Origin: Pteria penguin
Lineage: Eukaryota > Mollusca > Bivalvia > Pterioida > Pteriidae
DNA: 64,000 bases
Reading direction: 5' to 3'
NCBI GenBank assembly: GCA_035048485.1
Contig: CM068581.1
Coordinates: forward strand, 11,862,864 to 11,926,863
The stretch's first letter is position 1, and the number at the start of each line of letters is the position of its first letter. Both the position numbers and the translations under genes were made by a program. This document shows positions 9,801-19,008 of this stretch, one piece after another. Below the pieces are notes generated by a model. It was not told the origin of the DNA. It saw only the letters and a program-made list of their open reading frames with translations, and ran no database searches.

Positions 9801-10988
9801 TCCCATGGCTTCGATAGCTCTGATCCCTAAAATTGAGTGCATTTGTTCACCCTTTACTACTTGGAATGCTATGTTATATTTCCTTCTGTTCTTTGGATTT
9901 CTCACGCTTAGTCGTAATTGTCCCAGTGGTTTTGTTTCACTTTTATTAAACATAACCAATGTAACATCTGATTTTCTCAACTGCCTTCCGGTTTGGTCAT
10001 TGCATAGTTTTGTATATACGTGCAACGGTAAGATGTTTGTAGTTGATCCATTGTCGAGTTGAAATTCCACATTTTGATCATTAATCAACATGATTGCAGT
10101 GAGTTTTTGCGGCGAGATTGTATTAACATGTTCTACAGTACTTGTATGTTCAATTGTCATCAAAAATTCTTCCTCAGAATTATCGTCATGAGCTGTTACA
10201 TCGTGCACACGTTTTTGTTTAGAGCCTAGGCATACTTTCGCAAAGTGATTTTGTTTCCCACAGTTCTTACATGATTTGCCATAAGCCGGGCACTTTTCTT
10301 TGTTACGTTCATGTGATCTACCACAATATTTACAGTTTTGCTGTTTCACACTTTTCGGTTTTGCACCTCCTTTATTCGTCTTATTTCCTTTTGAGCCAGA
10401 AACATGATTATGTCTTACCATGTTGACTGATGCTCCATTACCATGAAGAACACTTATGCTCTGTTTTGTCATCTCTGCAGCACGACAAATATTAGTACAG
10501 CTGTCTAATGTCAAATCTGGAGTACGCAACAGTCTTTCTCTTAACTGCGCATCAAGAATACCACACACGATTCGGTCCCGAATTAGCGAATCGGCTACAC
10601 TACCAAAGTTACATGTACTTGCAAGTGTTTTCAAATCAGTTATGTAGGCTTCAAGCGTTTCACCTTCTTCTTGTTTACGTGTGTTAAACCGAAATCTCTC
10701 TACGGTTTCGTTTTTCTTAGGTCTGCAATACCCCTCAAACGTTTCGAGTACCTGAGCTAAAGTACGCTCTTTTTCGTCTTCTTTCTCGTATTTCAATGTG
10801 CTGTACAGTTCTCTTCCTTCACAGCCTATTAAATACTTAAATAGCTGCAGTTTAGCTTGTTCGTCTACATCTTTCATTGTAAGCGAAACATAAAGTTCAA
10901 ATTCTTCCTTCCATTTGCGCCAATCTTCGCTCAAATCTTTCGTATTAAATTTGATTTTATTTGGCGGCGAAAGTCTGTCGAGCGCCAT
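6873..10988 (-). CDS. Gag-Pol polyprotein of Gypsy/Metaviridae (Steamer-like) element
   Basis: This 1371-residue single frame encodes the capsid and all enzymes for copying and integrating the element. Order: Gag helical region (about 1-190); two zinc knuckles (C219-x2-C222-x3-H226-x6-C233, and a canonical C240-x2-C243-x4-H248-x4-C253); retropepsin with active-site LDNGS (D312) and ILG (386-388); reverse transcriptase (about 455-640) with FSVVDARDGF (D546) and HDDIL (D608, D609); RNase H with D762, E797, D824; integrase zinc site H980, H983, C1013, C1016; integrase core D1044, D1097, E1133 (35 residues between the last two); a C-terminal DNA-binding-like segment (about 1225-1275) and a Thr/Asp/Pro-rich tail with the repeat TTTSDPTQTE. 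No frameshift separates gag from pol. Oddities: Asn in the protease D-x-G triplet, and His rather than Tyr, Val or Ala before the RT DD. The ATG is the first in this frame after the leader. No stop or frameshift is visible, so it may be functional. Confidence 0.97.
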   Translation of the reverse strand: MALDRLSPPNKIKFNTKDLSEDWRKWKEEFELYVSLTMKDVDEQAKLQLFKYLIGCEGRELYSTLKYEKEDEKERTLAQVLETFEGYCRPKKNETVERFRFNTRKQEEGETLEAYITDLKTLASTCNFGSVADSLIRDRIVCGILDAQLRERLLRTPDLTLDSCTNICRAAEMTKQSISVLHGNGASVNMVRHNHVSGSKGNKTNKGGAKPKSVKQQNCKYCGRSHERNKEKCPAYGKSCKNCGKQNHFAKVCLGSKQKRVHDVTAHDDNSEEEFLMTIEHTSTVEHVNTISPQKLTAIMLINDQNVEFQLDNGSTTNILPLHVYTKLCNDQTGRQLRKSDVTLVMFNKSETKPLGQLRLSVRNPKNRRKYNIAFQVVKGEQMHSILGIRAIEAMGLITVNSDQFLTRNEVQEEVVSEIVDINTDITSKFKSVFEGQGKLDGTLTLEVDPNVKPVKMAARKVPLAIKDRLKQELNRLEALDIIRPVDVPTDWISSLVVAPKADGRIRLCIDPRPLNQALKRNHFPTPVIEDILPELSKARLFSVVDARDGFWHVVLDEPSSYLTTFATPWGRYRWMRMPFGISPAPEEFQRRMQEALEGLDGIKPIHDDILIYGCGEDDKEAEEDHDRKFKALLQRCLEKNIKLNKEKMKLKLDSVTYLGFVISKEGLCIDPQKVKAIMEMPTPQDRQGIQRLLGMTNFVQRFAPQLSELTAPLRNLLKSETHFQWDKQVHGKAFDDVKTALSQAPALRYFDPNKELVLQCDASESGLGACLLQGDQPIMYASRSLTETERNYAQIEKELLAVVFGMERFENYTYGRFVLVESDHKPLEIIAKKHLLSAPKRLQRMLLRLQKFDFEIIYKKGSEMYLADTLSRAYIDALPSDLDDKDCVDVHNIDQQTYLAVSDQRIKQIRSATEKDEVSDQLKRIIRKGWPETKAELSLDLHPYFPFREELVVQNGLILKGERVVIPKAIRRDLIERVHESHIGVQGCLRRARESIYWPNMAWDIEDYIRKCEPCNMYANEQRKEPMITYPIPKRPWQTVACDLFECQKKDYLITVDYYSDYFEVDRLNRKTGNAVISKLKAHMARHGIPDSLVSDNGPPFNGQEFSNFARKYEFEHITSSPLYPQSNGKAENAVKIIKRLMDKCAEDHKDPFLALLDLRNTPSQDIGYSPVQRIFGRRTRTLLPVSENLLAPRFADKVRERLHHRKGREMHYYDRGTKELSKFKEGDVVRVRPKGNEKSWTKAVVDSQVDIRSYKIRTADGREYRRNRRHLRPSREPFYEDLSFVPMTQNVLDKPAIVVTNETPCDATQTSDTCTTTSDPTQTETTTSDPTQTELPEPDGQTVNQLPFPPAVVTTRSGRVINKPMRYQE

Positions 10989-11100
10989 GTCGTCCTACTT
11001 TCACTTTTCGTTCCGACTCAAAATCAATTCAACCTCAGATAGCGGCGACTTTGCACCTTCATAGAGTTAAATTCATTTACCGTGGATTTTTTCTGATCCT

Positions 11101-11112
11101 CTTCTGACACCA
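11101..11112 (-). promoter_or_regulatory. Primer-binding site, tRNA-Leu type
   Basis: On the minus strand TGGTGTCAGAAG starts immediately after the 5' LTR. It is complementary to a tRNA 3' end CTTCTGACACCA, which matches animal tRNA-Leu(CAA) as I recall it. Steamer is also primed by tRNA-Leu. Confidence 0.85.
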
Positions 11113-11278
11113 TGTATCATTATCTATCAGCTGCAAAGCTGGTATAGTACTATTAGTAGTCGGATCGATGACACTCGTGCTTAAATTCAACTTTATTCAA
11201 AACGAGGGTAACAGAAACACAAATTAGACAATTTGATACACACACAATTCATACTTCGAATACTCATATATTGTCACA
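11113..11278 (-). repeat. 5' LTR of the Gypsy element
   Basis: 166 bp, identical to 6435-6600. It supplies promoter and polyadenylation sequences. No strong TATA box was identified beyond an AT-rich AATATATGAG near its start. Confidence 0.97.
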
Positions 11279-11283
11279 GCAGT
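11279..11283. repeat. Target-site duplication, right copy (GCAGT)
   Basis: Identical to 6430-6434. The uninterrupted target would read CCCACGGCAGTGGTATAATC. Confidence 0.95.
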
Positions 11284-11789
11284 GGTATAATCCAACAGAA
11301 TTTTCCCGCGTAATACTAATTAAATGTTCGTACCTTATAGCGTATGTACATTATCTGGCTATAGACAATCTCGAAAAGTTCCGAGTAAACGGAGGCGGAG
11401 TATCAAGGATTTCTAGCAATTTAATTGGTGGAGCAATTACTGCGCAGTTTGTAACATTCTTTGTACTTATGCAAACTTCCCCAGCGATTAGTTGGGCACA
11501 AGAGGCCTCGACGGGGAGTTTGTGTTCTTTAGTTGTTGAAGTTGGTGGAGCAAGTACTGCGTAGTTTGTATGATTTCTTTCATGTCTAACTGTACTTAGG
11601 GTGTTCGAAATGCCTAAACGGTGACATCCCGAAGAATATGGTCAGCTTTCCCAACCCAAGTCTAAACATAAATAAACATTAGAGAGGAGGTAGTAACTAT
11701 TATTTAGACAACAACCTAGCTAACATCATACAAAAGGGTCTTCATTTTAAACTGACCCACAAGTACCATTTTCCTCGCAATTAAAAATG
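11284..11789. other. Non-coding flank with a short direct repeat
   Basis: The word GGTGGAGCAA(T/G)TACTGCG(C/T)AGTTTGTA occurs at about 11427 and 11541, 114 bp apart. The open frame across it has no recognisable domain. Confidence 0.4.
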
Positions 11790-11889
11790 CTACAGGGTTT
11801 GCATTCTAAAGCTAAGCTTGTGGTGCATTACCGTACAAATGTTGAAAAACAAATCACGAATGATGAAATACGAATGTCGAACAAACATT

Positions 11890-12050
11890 GCACGGATCAA
11901 CAAACTGGCCAAGGATGGGTTTCCTGGGGATCCAAGGCCGTGTTAAACACCTTCTCTGTCGCCTTCTGTCCTCTTGTCTCTGCAAGACGTGTATCAGGAC
12001 ATTTTCAACGACGTCTTCACTTGTCTGTTGAGCTCCAGCAGTTCCTACAT
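11890..12050 (-). pseudogene. Possible PIF/Harbinger-like transposase N-terminal scrap
   Basis: The minus-strand frame contains RQEDRRRQRRCLTRPWIPRK followed by PILGQFVDP. An Arg-rich run followed by RPW, a basic pair and GQF resembles the N-terminal region of many PIF/Harbinger transposases. The frame joins directly to the broken reverse transcriptase upstream and stops soon after. Without the DDE domain this is tentative; it could also be scrambled LINE sequence. Confidence 0.3.
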
Positions 12051-12054
12051 CAGT

Positions 12055-14143
12055 TCTGCCTCTTGCTTGTTCATGTTGATGATGAATGATTGTAGAGTAG
12101 AGGCTACTTGAATCACCACACACTTCTCTGGATGGAAGGACATCTGCCACGTTTTTTCCCATACCTCAAGTGCTGTTAGGCCCTTCTGCAGCATGACGCT
12201 ATCCTCTTCGCTGTTGATCCTGCGATATACATGTAGTAGGCAATCGTCTGCAAACAATCGGGCCTCTGACTGGGTAACTTCTGGGAAGTCGTTGATGAAG
12301 GTCAGGAATAGTAATGGTCAAGTACGGTCCCTTGTGGCACTCCTGATAACACATCTGCACTTGTTGAAGTATGACCATCAAGTAAGACTTGCTGTTGTGT
12401 GTTGTTGAGGAAGTCCTTGATCCAAAGCAGGGTGTTGTCTCGAACTCCATAGTAGTCTAGCTTATGTAGTAATCTCTGGTGAGGGACCTTGTCGAAAGCT
12501 TTGGAGAAATCCAAAAGGATGATGTCGACTTGGCTTCCCTGGTCCAAGGAGCGGGTAATATTGTCTACTGTGGTGGCTAGTTGTGTCTCGCAGGAACGTT
12601 TGGATCTGAAGCCATGTTGATTGTTGGTAATGATGGAGTGTTGGTCAAAGTGGTCCATAGCCTGGCCGTGAATGATGTGCTCCAGTAGCTTACACAAGAT
12701 CGATGTCAGGGAAACTGGTCTGTAGTTCGAGGCGTGGTGTTTGTCTCCTTTCTTAAATACTGGTACGATAGAAGCTGTGCGCCAATCATCTGGTATGGTA
12801 CCTGAATCAAGCGAGATCTGAAATATCTTGGTCATCACTGGAGCAATCTGGTCTGCATACTCATGTAAGAGCTTGGCTAGTATTCCATCGGGTCCAGTCG
12901 CCTTGTGAGAGTGGATGTTCCTAAGTAGCTTAAAACCTCTGTCTGCCCAACTTTGATTGAGGGCATCGCTGGGTAAGGGTTTGTACCTTTGTCTGGCATT
13001 GATGTCCTGTCATCTCTTGTGTAGACAGAGAGGAACTGTTCGTTGAGTATTTCTGCTTTAGGCTGTGTGTCATTATAGAGGAGTCCATCAGTCTTCTTTA
13101 ACTCCTTGTTTGTCCTGGCGCTTGCTTTTCAAGTATGACCAAAACCTCTTGCTGTTATTCTGCATGTCCCCACATACTGTCTGGTCGATGTAATCGTCAT
13201 GGGCCATCCTCATTACCCGTTGGGCTGTTGCCTTGAGTTTCCTGTAGCGGGCTTGGTCCTTTGGCTTCTTTGTGCTGCATGCTTTATGGAAAGCCTTCTC
13301 ACGTTGCCGTAGTAACCGTTTGACCTTTGTTGTCATCCATGTGTTAGAGTAACGCTTCCTGCTGATCTTGGATGGTATGTTGTTTTCTACTATTGATGTT
13401 ATAGCCTTCTTGAAATCATTCCAGATATCATTAGCTGTAGTGTAGGTCTTTCTCGTAATGTTATCCATGGCTGAATGTATATGTTGACTGACAAGCTCCT
13501 CTGTCTGCTTTATCCCATAGAAGAATCTTTCGGGGATTTGACTGCTGATGGTGTGTGAGGAGGGAAAAGTCTATCATCACAATGTCATTCTCGCTTTTTC
13601 CGATGGCAGGTAATGCTTTCAATTTCTCTACTATGGAAGGATGAGATGTGAAAAAAAGGTCAATGATGTTGTTACCTTTAGTCGGGAAGGTCACCACTTG
13701 CTCTATCGCTAGGTCGTCCTGCATGTTTAGGTAGGGTTCATTCACCTTTCTGGGATGTTTCCTCCAGTAATCACTCTCGTCTCCCAATCGATATCTGGTA
13801 GATTGAAATCACCTCCAAGTAAGAAATAGGCTGATTTGTGTTCGACTCTGGCTGTTGTGATGTCGGTAACTAGTGCCTGAGTGTATTCCTCTTCTGTTCT
13901 GTTTGGTGGTCTGCATGCTGATCCAATCATGGCTGACTTTCCATGCTGAAGTTTCACGTTGACGACAATGAATTCGCTAATTGATCCTGTCAGGGTCGTA
14001 AAACTCACCATGGAACCTCTAGTTGCAATCAGTACTCCACCATGATGGTCGTCTTGCCTGTCCTTCCTGAATACTTCATAGTTCTTTTGTACATTAAAAT
14101 TTATTGTATTTGTTGATTGCTGTTTAACCTCACATTTAAGCAC
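12055..14143 (-). pseudogene. Decayed non-LTR retrotransposon (LINE, CR1/L2/Jockey-like)
   Basis: Minus strand, 5' to 3': an endonuclease part with YEVFRKDRQDDHHGGVLIAT (about 14080) and GDFNLPDIDW (about 13790), the EEP nuclease signature; IIDLFFTSHPSIVEKL; a linker with SKRFWSYLKSKRQDK; then reverse transcriptase with SHKATGPDGILAKLL, NYRPVSLTSILCKLLEHII, NQHGFRSKRSCETQL, DIILLDFSKAFDKVPHQRLL and SGVPQGTVL. One frameshift after QGTVL sends the frame to a stop; the other frame resumes and reaches FADDCLLHV (catalytic DD) and WQMSFHPEKC. Frame changes also occur near 13461 and 13088-12840. The start of the endonuclease and the C-terminus are missing. It is dead as written. Confidence 0.9.
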
Positions 14144-14157
14144 TGAATAGTATTATG

Positions 14158-14478
14158 TCGGTGTTCACAGTCCATGCAATGGACGGCAAATACAATGTAA
14201 TGTGGTGTTTCTTTCCGAGGCAAGTAGAATTATAGATTGAAGTACACTTTCTTGTATTGATTGGGAAAATAAAACGACTCATGAAGCAATCAATACAAAA
14301 GGTGTACTTCTATCCATATATTTATGCTATAGCGATAAATTACTCCTAAAAAGTCGAAATAGTCAATTTTTCCAGCACATGACCAGTGGCATTCATTGGA
14401 AAATATCTGCCACAGTTTTCCTATACTTCATCGAAGGCGAATACTTTGGGAGTGTAAATATTGGACCGTGAACACCGA
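14158..14478. mobile_element. Small inverted-repeat element (MITE-like), 321 bp
   Basis: It starts TCGGTGTTCACAGTCCA and ends TGGACCGTGAACACCGA, 17-bp terminal inverted repeats with one mismatch. An internal hairpin is formed by GAAGTACACTTTCTTGTATT (about 14239) and its complement AATACAAAAGGTGTACTTC (about 14292). No coding capacity and no convincing target duplication. It lies 14 bp from the broken 5' edge of the LINE. Confidence 0.55.
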
Positions 14479-15064
14479 GAAAATGGGATTCAATACTTAT
14501 ATTCACATTTTTGCACAATTATATTTTCATGTGCATTCATCGTAAATATACAAGATCTCTCTACTATGTAAAACACATCAGTTTATTTGATAAAACACCG
14601 GGGGTATCACTTTTAATTCACCGTGAATATTCACCTTTCCATTTCCAGGAAATAATCTACAACTGTATTGAAGGTCTATTCTGTAAATACAATAACCCAA
14701 GCAAACACGAACTTTCGGACACTATCATGGACTTAATTTTGGACGTTGAGGAAACAAATTAAAGGTTTTGCTCCAGGAGACTTTTATATCCCCCTCTTTG
14801 TACATGAATTTCAACGTCGTTGGATATTTCAGGGAAATCCACGGATTGTGGGGCTATGGGGACATCCTGGATGACTATCACACAGTCGCCTCAACAGAAT
14901 GATGGACATTTTCTATCTTATCAGTTCACATTGAGTTTTTCTCTAGCTGTCTCTATATAGAGAAACGTGAAATATTTTACTTTAAATCCTGTATGAAACA
15001 AGGGAGAAGAATATGCCATTGCTTAGAATCCCATTACTTACTGCTTTAAGAAAAGTACGCGTAC
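14479..15064. other. Stretch without a recognised gene
   Basis: An 83-codon frame at 14511-14762 (plus) is not repetitive and ends in SDTIMDLILDVEETN. I recognise no family and see no supporting splice or promoter pattern, so I do not call it coding. Confidence 0.35.
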
Positions 15065-15440
15065 TTGACCTCTAGTGACATGTACCAGGTTAACATGTCA
15101 GTCAAGGTTACCTTGTCTCTGGCCTCATGTACCAGGTTAAGATGATATTCAAGGTACCAGGTTAAGATGATATTCAAGGTTACTTTGACCTCTAGTGTCA
15201 TACCAGGTTAATATGTCATTTAGTGCTACATTGACCGCTAGTTTCATGTACCAGGTTAACATATCATTAAAGGTTACCTTGACCTCTAGTGTCATATACC
15301 AGGTTAAGATGGCGTTCAATGTTACCTTGACGACTAGTGTCATATAGCAGGTTAACATGTCATTCAATGTTACTTGACCTCTGGTGTCATGTACCAGGTT
15401 AACATGTCATTCAAGGTTACCTTGACCTTTAGTGTCATGT
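15065..15440. repeat. 48-bp minisatellite
   Basis: Units resemble GTCATGTACCAGGTTAACAT followed by GTCATTCAAGGTTACCTTGA and CCTCTAGT, with about 7-8 diverged copies. One copy has an internal duplication of CAGGTTAAGATGATATTCAA. Confidence 0.9.
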
Positions 15441-16175
15441 ATAGGTTGCCGTTGCCAATGGCCAAACCTTAGGGTCCTCCATTTAATTATGTTGACCTCA
15501 TGGGAAGTAAATGTATAAAAGTGACCAGGAAAGTACGTACTGCACTGGACTACAGTTATCGAGAGAGTATTTCTAACCACAAAGGTCACGTTCGTCGTCA
15601 ACCAGGATTTGGACTTCAGTTCATGGAGTGGGTCATTGTGACCAATGACGGAATCTTTAAGCGTGTGAACTAGGTAAATAAAACCATAACGGCATTTACA
15701 AGACAATCTTATAGTTAGCGTTACCTTGGCCTACAGTTATTATTTGTACCGGGTAAGCATGACCTACATTGTCAGCGTGAGCTCTAGAGTATTTTCAACG
15801 TTAATGTGATCTACAAGTTAATCATCTTTTGGGAGACATGTAATAGGTCAGTGAATTCTGGGATTATTTACATAACATTAACGGACAACTTGACCTATTG
15901 TATCCTTAACTAAGTCTGTCCTTCGAAAAACGATTACCAGATAACTGTCTAGGTCCATGCAATAAGTCGCCCAAATCATGTCAGTCTAGTTGCACGCATT
16001 GACATAGTGTGATTTTCATCGTGTATGATGCTACGTGTAATTTTCAATATTTAAAACCTAAAGTAACAAAAACTCGCATATTTCAACAGCTCATAATCAA
16101 TTATTCCGTAAGATTTGACTGAATACCTTACCTTACCTCACCATCATCACCATCATCCCTCTAAATAGCTGTCAA
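15441..16175. other. Non-coding stretch, no gene seen
   Basis: No protein or RNA gene recognised. Scattered TTGACCT and TACAGTTAT words resemble the neighbouring minisatellite, suggesting heavily diverged copies up to about 15800. TAAATAGCTGTCAA at 16162-16175 is the left target duplication of the following SINE. Confidence 0.4.
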
Positions 16176-16450
16176 TTGATTGATTGATATATTTTTGTTT
16201 AACGTCACACCACGAATATTTCACGTATATGGTGACGGCATCTGCCTGATGCGGGGCATATAAATTTTGACCTTTGCAACGGACCCACCGAAGCAGTGAG
16301 GGATCTTTAACATGCCATGCATATCACGACACGGGGCCTCGGTTTTTACTGTCTCATCCGAAAGACAGGACACCGGCATGGCCAGAGCGGGAATCGAACC
16401 CCGGCCTCCCGATTAGGGGTCCAGCGCGATACCACTAGGCCACGCCGGCT
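16176..16450 (-). mobile_element. tRNA-derived SINE, family 1, with target duplication
   Basis: On the minus strand it starts AGCCGGCGTGGCCTAGTGGT (A box) and has GGGGTTCGATTCCC (B box), CATGCCGGTGTCCTGTCTTT, GTTAAAGATCCCTCACTGCT and a 3' end GACGTTAAACAAAAATATAT with an ATCA-type tail. It is flanked by TAAATAGCTGTCAA (16162-16175) and TAAATAGCCGTCAA (16451-16464), 13 of 14 matching. Length is 275 bp. It is the same family as 2491-2762. Confidence 0.95.
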
Positions 16451-16916
16451 TAAATAGCCGTCAAAGGTGAGGTATATGGTCTGATCTTTTGGATCGACTA
16501 CTAATCAATCGAAGAGCTCTCTTATTCAATGGATATATACGCAATAATTATTAAGTAGGTGTTTACGTATCCAAATCACTAGTCTTATAAGTCCGAGATT
16601 CTCTGCCCTTCTCCCACTTTTGATTCCGGCGGTTTGTGGGAGAGGGTCAGAGAGACTTTGTTCATCAAAATTTGGAATTTCAGCGATACCAGCCGGTATC
16701 GCGATGTACAAGCCTCTGGCGACAAATAAACGCTTGTCCAGAGAACTTACAACCTATAATCCAATAAATGAACATTTAACTTACTTGATCATCGCAGTAT
16801 CTATCCCAAATAGGGTCGGTAAGTCTCGCGCGGATTTGGTTTTCTCTTTACCGTCAGTTCTTGATTTCCGGGTACATCGGTTTAACGCGTCATTAGAAAC
16901 TCATTGCTTGATAAAG

Positions 16917-17033
16917 ATGGTCTATTGTTTCGCGTATGGCTGCACTCATTGAAATTGGAGGAATAAACACTTGTAGCTTGTTTCGATTTCCAGTGAATCT
17001 GAAGGAGAGACGCCAGTGTAATCAAAGGTGTAG
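16917..17033 (+). pseudogene. Broken THAP-type zinc-finger N-terminus (first-exon-like)
   Basis: ATG at 16917 opens MVYCFAYGCTH, then a stop. One base later in phase the frame continues as IEIGGINTCSLFRFPVNLKE and RRQCNQRC. An N-terminal C-x4-C, a FRFP block and a following basic helix are the layout of the THAP DNA-binding domain. The distal Cys-x2-His pair is not present before a possible splice donor (AG then GTAGGT at 17034). One indel between CTH and IEIGG breaks the frame, unless it is an assembly error. THAP domains occur in host factors and in P-element-type transposases; I cannot tell which this was. Confidence 0.5.
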
Positions 17034-17609
17034 GTAGGTAAATATAAAAAATATTAATACATGTAGACCTACAGTATGTTACTGTTACTAACAGTGTTAG
17101 TTGTGAAAACTAAACCGGCCAGGAATGACGGAATGTAACGACTAAACTTATTATTTGAAGTTTATCTCCCCCCCCCTCCCCACTTCTAAGTTGAACTTTT
17201 TAAAAGGCAATGGATATACTACTATGCAATATATCACTTTCTTACCCATTATTGCTGTATGATTCATACATATATATTGCCGTGTAGAGCATATATCACA
17301 TTTTACCCATCAGCTATTCCTCTTCTGACTGACCACTCAAACAAAACTACCTACTGAAACTAGGTCTCGTACATTACACAAACAACAAGTAGATTTACAG
17401 GTGAACTATCATGATTCAGGTAACTAGACTAGATCTGTGATGGCGTGAATAATCTAATCACTTCAATACTATATAAATTAATACATGTAGTAGCTCAGAT
17501 AAGATTCGATAGGATTGCTTGTATATTAGCATTCATCCTAACTGCATGGCAAATGCTAAATGATACATTTTGACATGATTCAAAAACAAAAATCAAACAA
17601 ATGATTTAT
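17034..17609. other. Non-coding stretch after the THAP fragment
   Basis: AT-rich with a short C run near 17168. Nothing recognised. It would be intron if the THAP fragment were ever part of a spliced gene. Confidence 0.4.
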
Positions 17610-17649
<40 letters not shown>

Positions 17650-17657
17650 CATTTGTT

Positions 17658-17738
<81 letters not shown>
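17610..17738. repeat. Compound (CA)n(TA)n microsatellite
   Basis: CA repeats, then TA repeats, then CATTTGTTTGA, then a long TA tract. The insert CATTTGTTTGA is the complement of TCAAACAAATG just before the array (about 17592), so the left half can fold on itself. Confidence 0.97.
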
Positions 17739-17741
<3 letters not shown>

Positions 17742-18442
17742 CTATTAAGTAGGAATGTACATTTTTTTTATTTTGTGACTCATCTTTAAGAGAGCAGACA
17801 GGCATTATACTCATAATGATCAGCTTTGTAGTTGCTATTTTAAAGACGGGAATAATGATAATGGCCGACCATCTTCTGATATTCTAAAGCAGTAGATTTC
17901 ACTGAAGTGTACACCCCAAGAGGTAAATTACCTTTCAAAAGCATTTAGTAAAAATGTATTTTTTTATATAAGGTTATGTTTGTGATTACATGTATATGAT
18001 TTACTTTGAACCATGCTTTTAGTTTTTTGGAAATACCTCATTGTCCTAGAGACTTCTAGAATGCATATACAATGATAAATGAAGATATATTTTCATTTTT
18101 TATCTAATCTGATGTGTATACGTAGTATATATGTATTTATCTTTTTATACTAGAATCCTAGAATCTTTTATTTATGATTATATATAACAAATATAGTGAA
18201 TACAAATTACAATGGAGTCTGCAAGGGTAATGATGCAAGGTGCTTGGTTTATAATTGAAGGGTCATTGATTCTAACTCTGTAGATACCATGATGATCAGA
18301 TGAAACAGAATAAACTGAGGCTCCATATCATGGTAGATGAGGATTGACATACATCACAAACAAAGAAGTAAAGGCACAAACTAATATTATAAACATATAA
18401 ATTATAATGATATTAATTAATGTTTTTCTATAAAAGATGTAG

Positions 18443-19008
18443 GATCAAACCAGAGGAAACAGTTTCCTCTCAAATGAGGGAACTCTACCAGATGAGAATG
18501 AAATTGGAGCCATGGGAGGAGATATTAGTATGTATCATCTTTCATCAAAGTGTGATGACCATAGATACCAAAATGCATGCTCCTCAGGTGGTTGTAATGA
18601 CTATACAAAGAAACTTATGGTAAGTGAAACATGAAAGTCATTTGTTTTATATAATCTAATCCAATGAAATATGGTTCTACCTTAAAGATACTATTAATTA
18701 ATTTAAAAAAACTTACATAGTAGATAATGATGTGATATCTGATTCATTCACTATAAGGTCATAATTAGGTAAAAAAAAAATACTAGAACAAAAAAAAAAG
18801 TGGCAACTGTATTTTACAAAGTTAATTTAGGATAAATATTTTAAGATATATAAAAATGAAATTATCAAAAGAAGATAAGTAATTTTTCCTTTGAACAGTT
18901 TTTTAAATTATTTAAAAAGACATTTCATAATACATGTATTAATTATTAATTCTTATTCTCTCCTTGTCCCTCTCTTTTTTTCAGAAAAATTTCATTCCAT
19001 TGATGTAA
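18443..19008 (+). other. Candidate terminal exon pair of an unrecognised gene
   Basis: A frame from 18443 (after a possible acceptor TTTTTCTATAAAAGATGTAG) runs 59 codons, including MGGDISMYHLSSKCDD and NACSSGGCNDYTKKLM. It ends at 18619, exactly before GTAAGT. A strong acceptor (pyrimidine run CCCTCTCTTTTTTTCAG) ends at 18984. Joining in phase adds KNFIPLM and a stop at 19008, with AATAAA at 19021-19026. The intron would be 365 bp. The splice signals and poly(A) signal fit each other, but I recognise no protein family. It could be chance or a decayed gene. Joining to the upstream THAP fragment is not supported, because the phase does not give an open frame. Confidence 0.3.

Larger units (their letters stand above)
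6435..11278 (-). mobile_element. Complete Gypsy (Steamer-like) LTR retrotransposon, 4844 bp
   Basis: In element order (minus strand): 5' LTR (11278-11113), primer-binding site, short leader, single gag-pol frame, about 260 bp of 3' untranslated sequence, polypurine tract, 3' LTR (6600-6435). The two 166-bp LTRs are identical as read, start TG and end CA, and the whole is flanked by GCAGT on both sides. Total length, short LTRs, tRNA-Leu-type primer site, 5-bp duplication and one fused Gag-Pol frame closely match what I recall of Steamer from the soft-shell clam (about 5 kb, LTRs of about 177 bp, one frame of about 1335 residues). Placement in the Mag/Steamer-like group is inference from this architecture and the RT sequence. 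Identical LTRs and an open frame imply a very recent insertion. Confidence 0.95.

Noticed and set aside
14511..14762. 83-codon frame as a small gene
   Set aside because: No recognisable motif, no splice or promoter support, and it lies beside mobile-element debris.
16917..19008. One THAP gene joining the THAP fragment to the exon pair at 18.4-19.0 kb
   Set aside because: The splice phases available do not give an open frame, and the THAP fragment has an internal frameshift.
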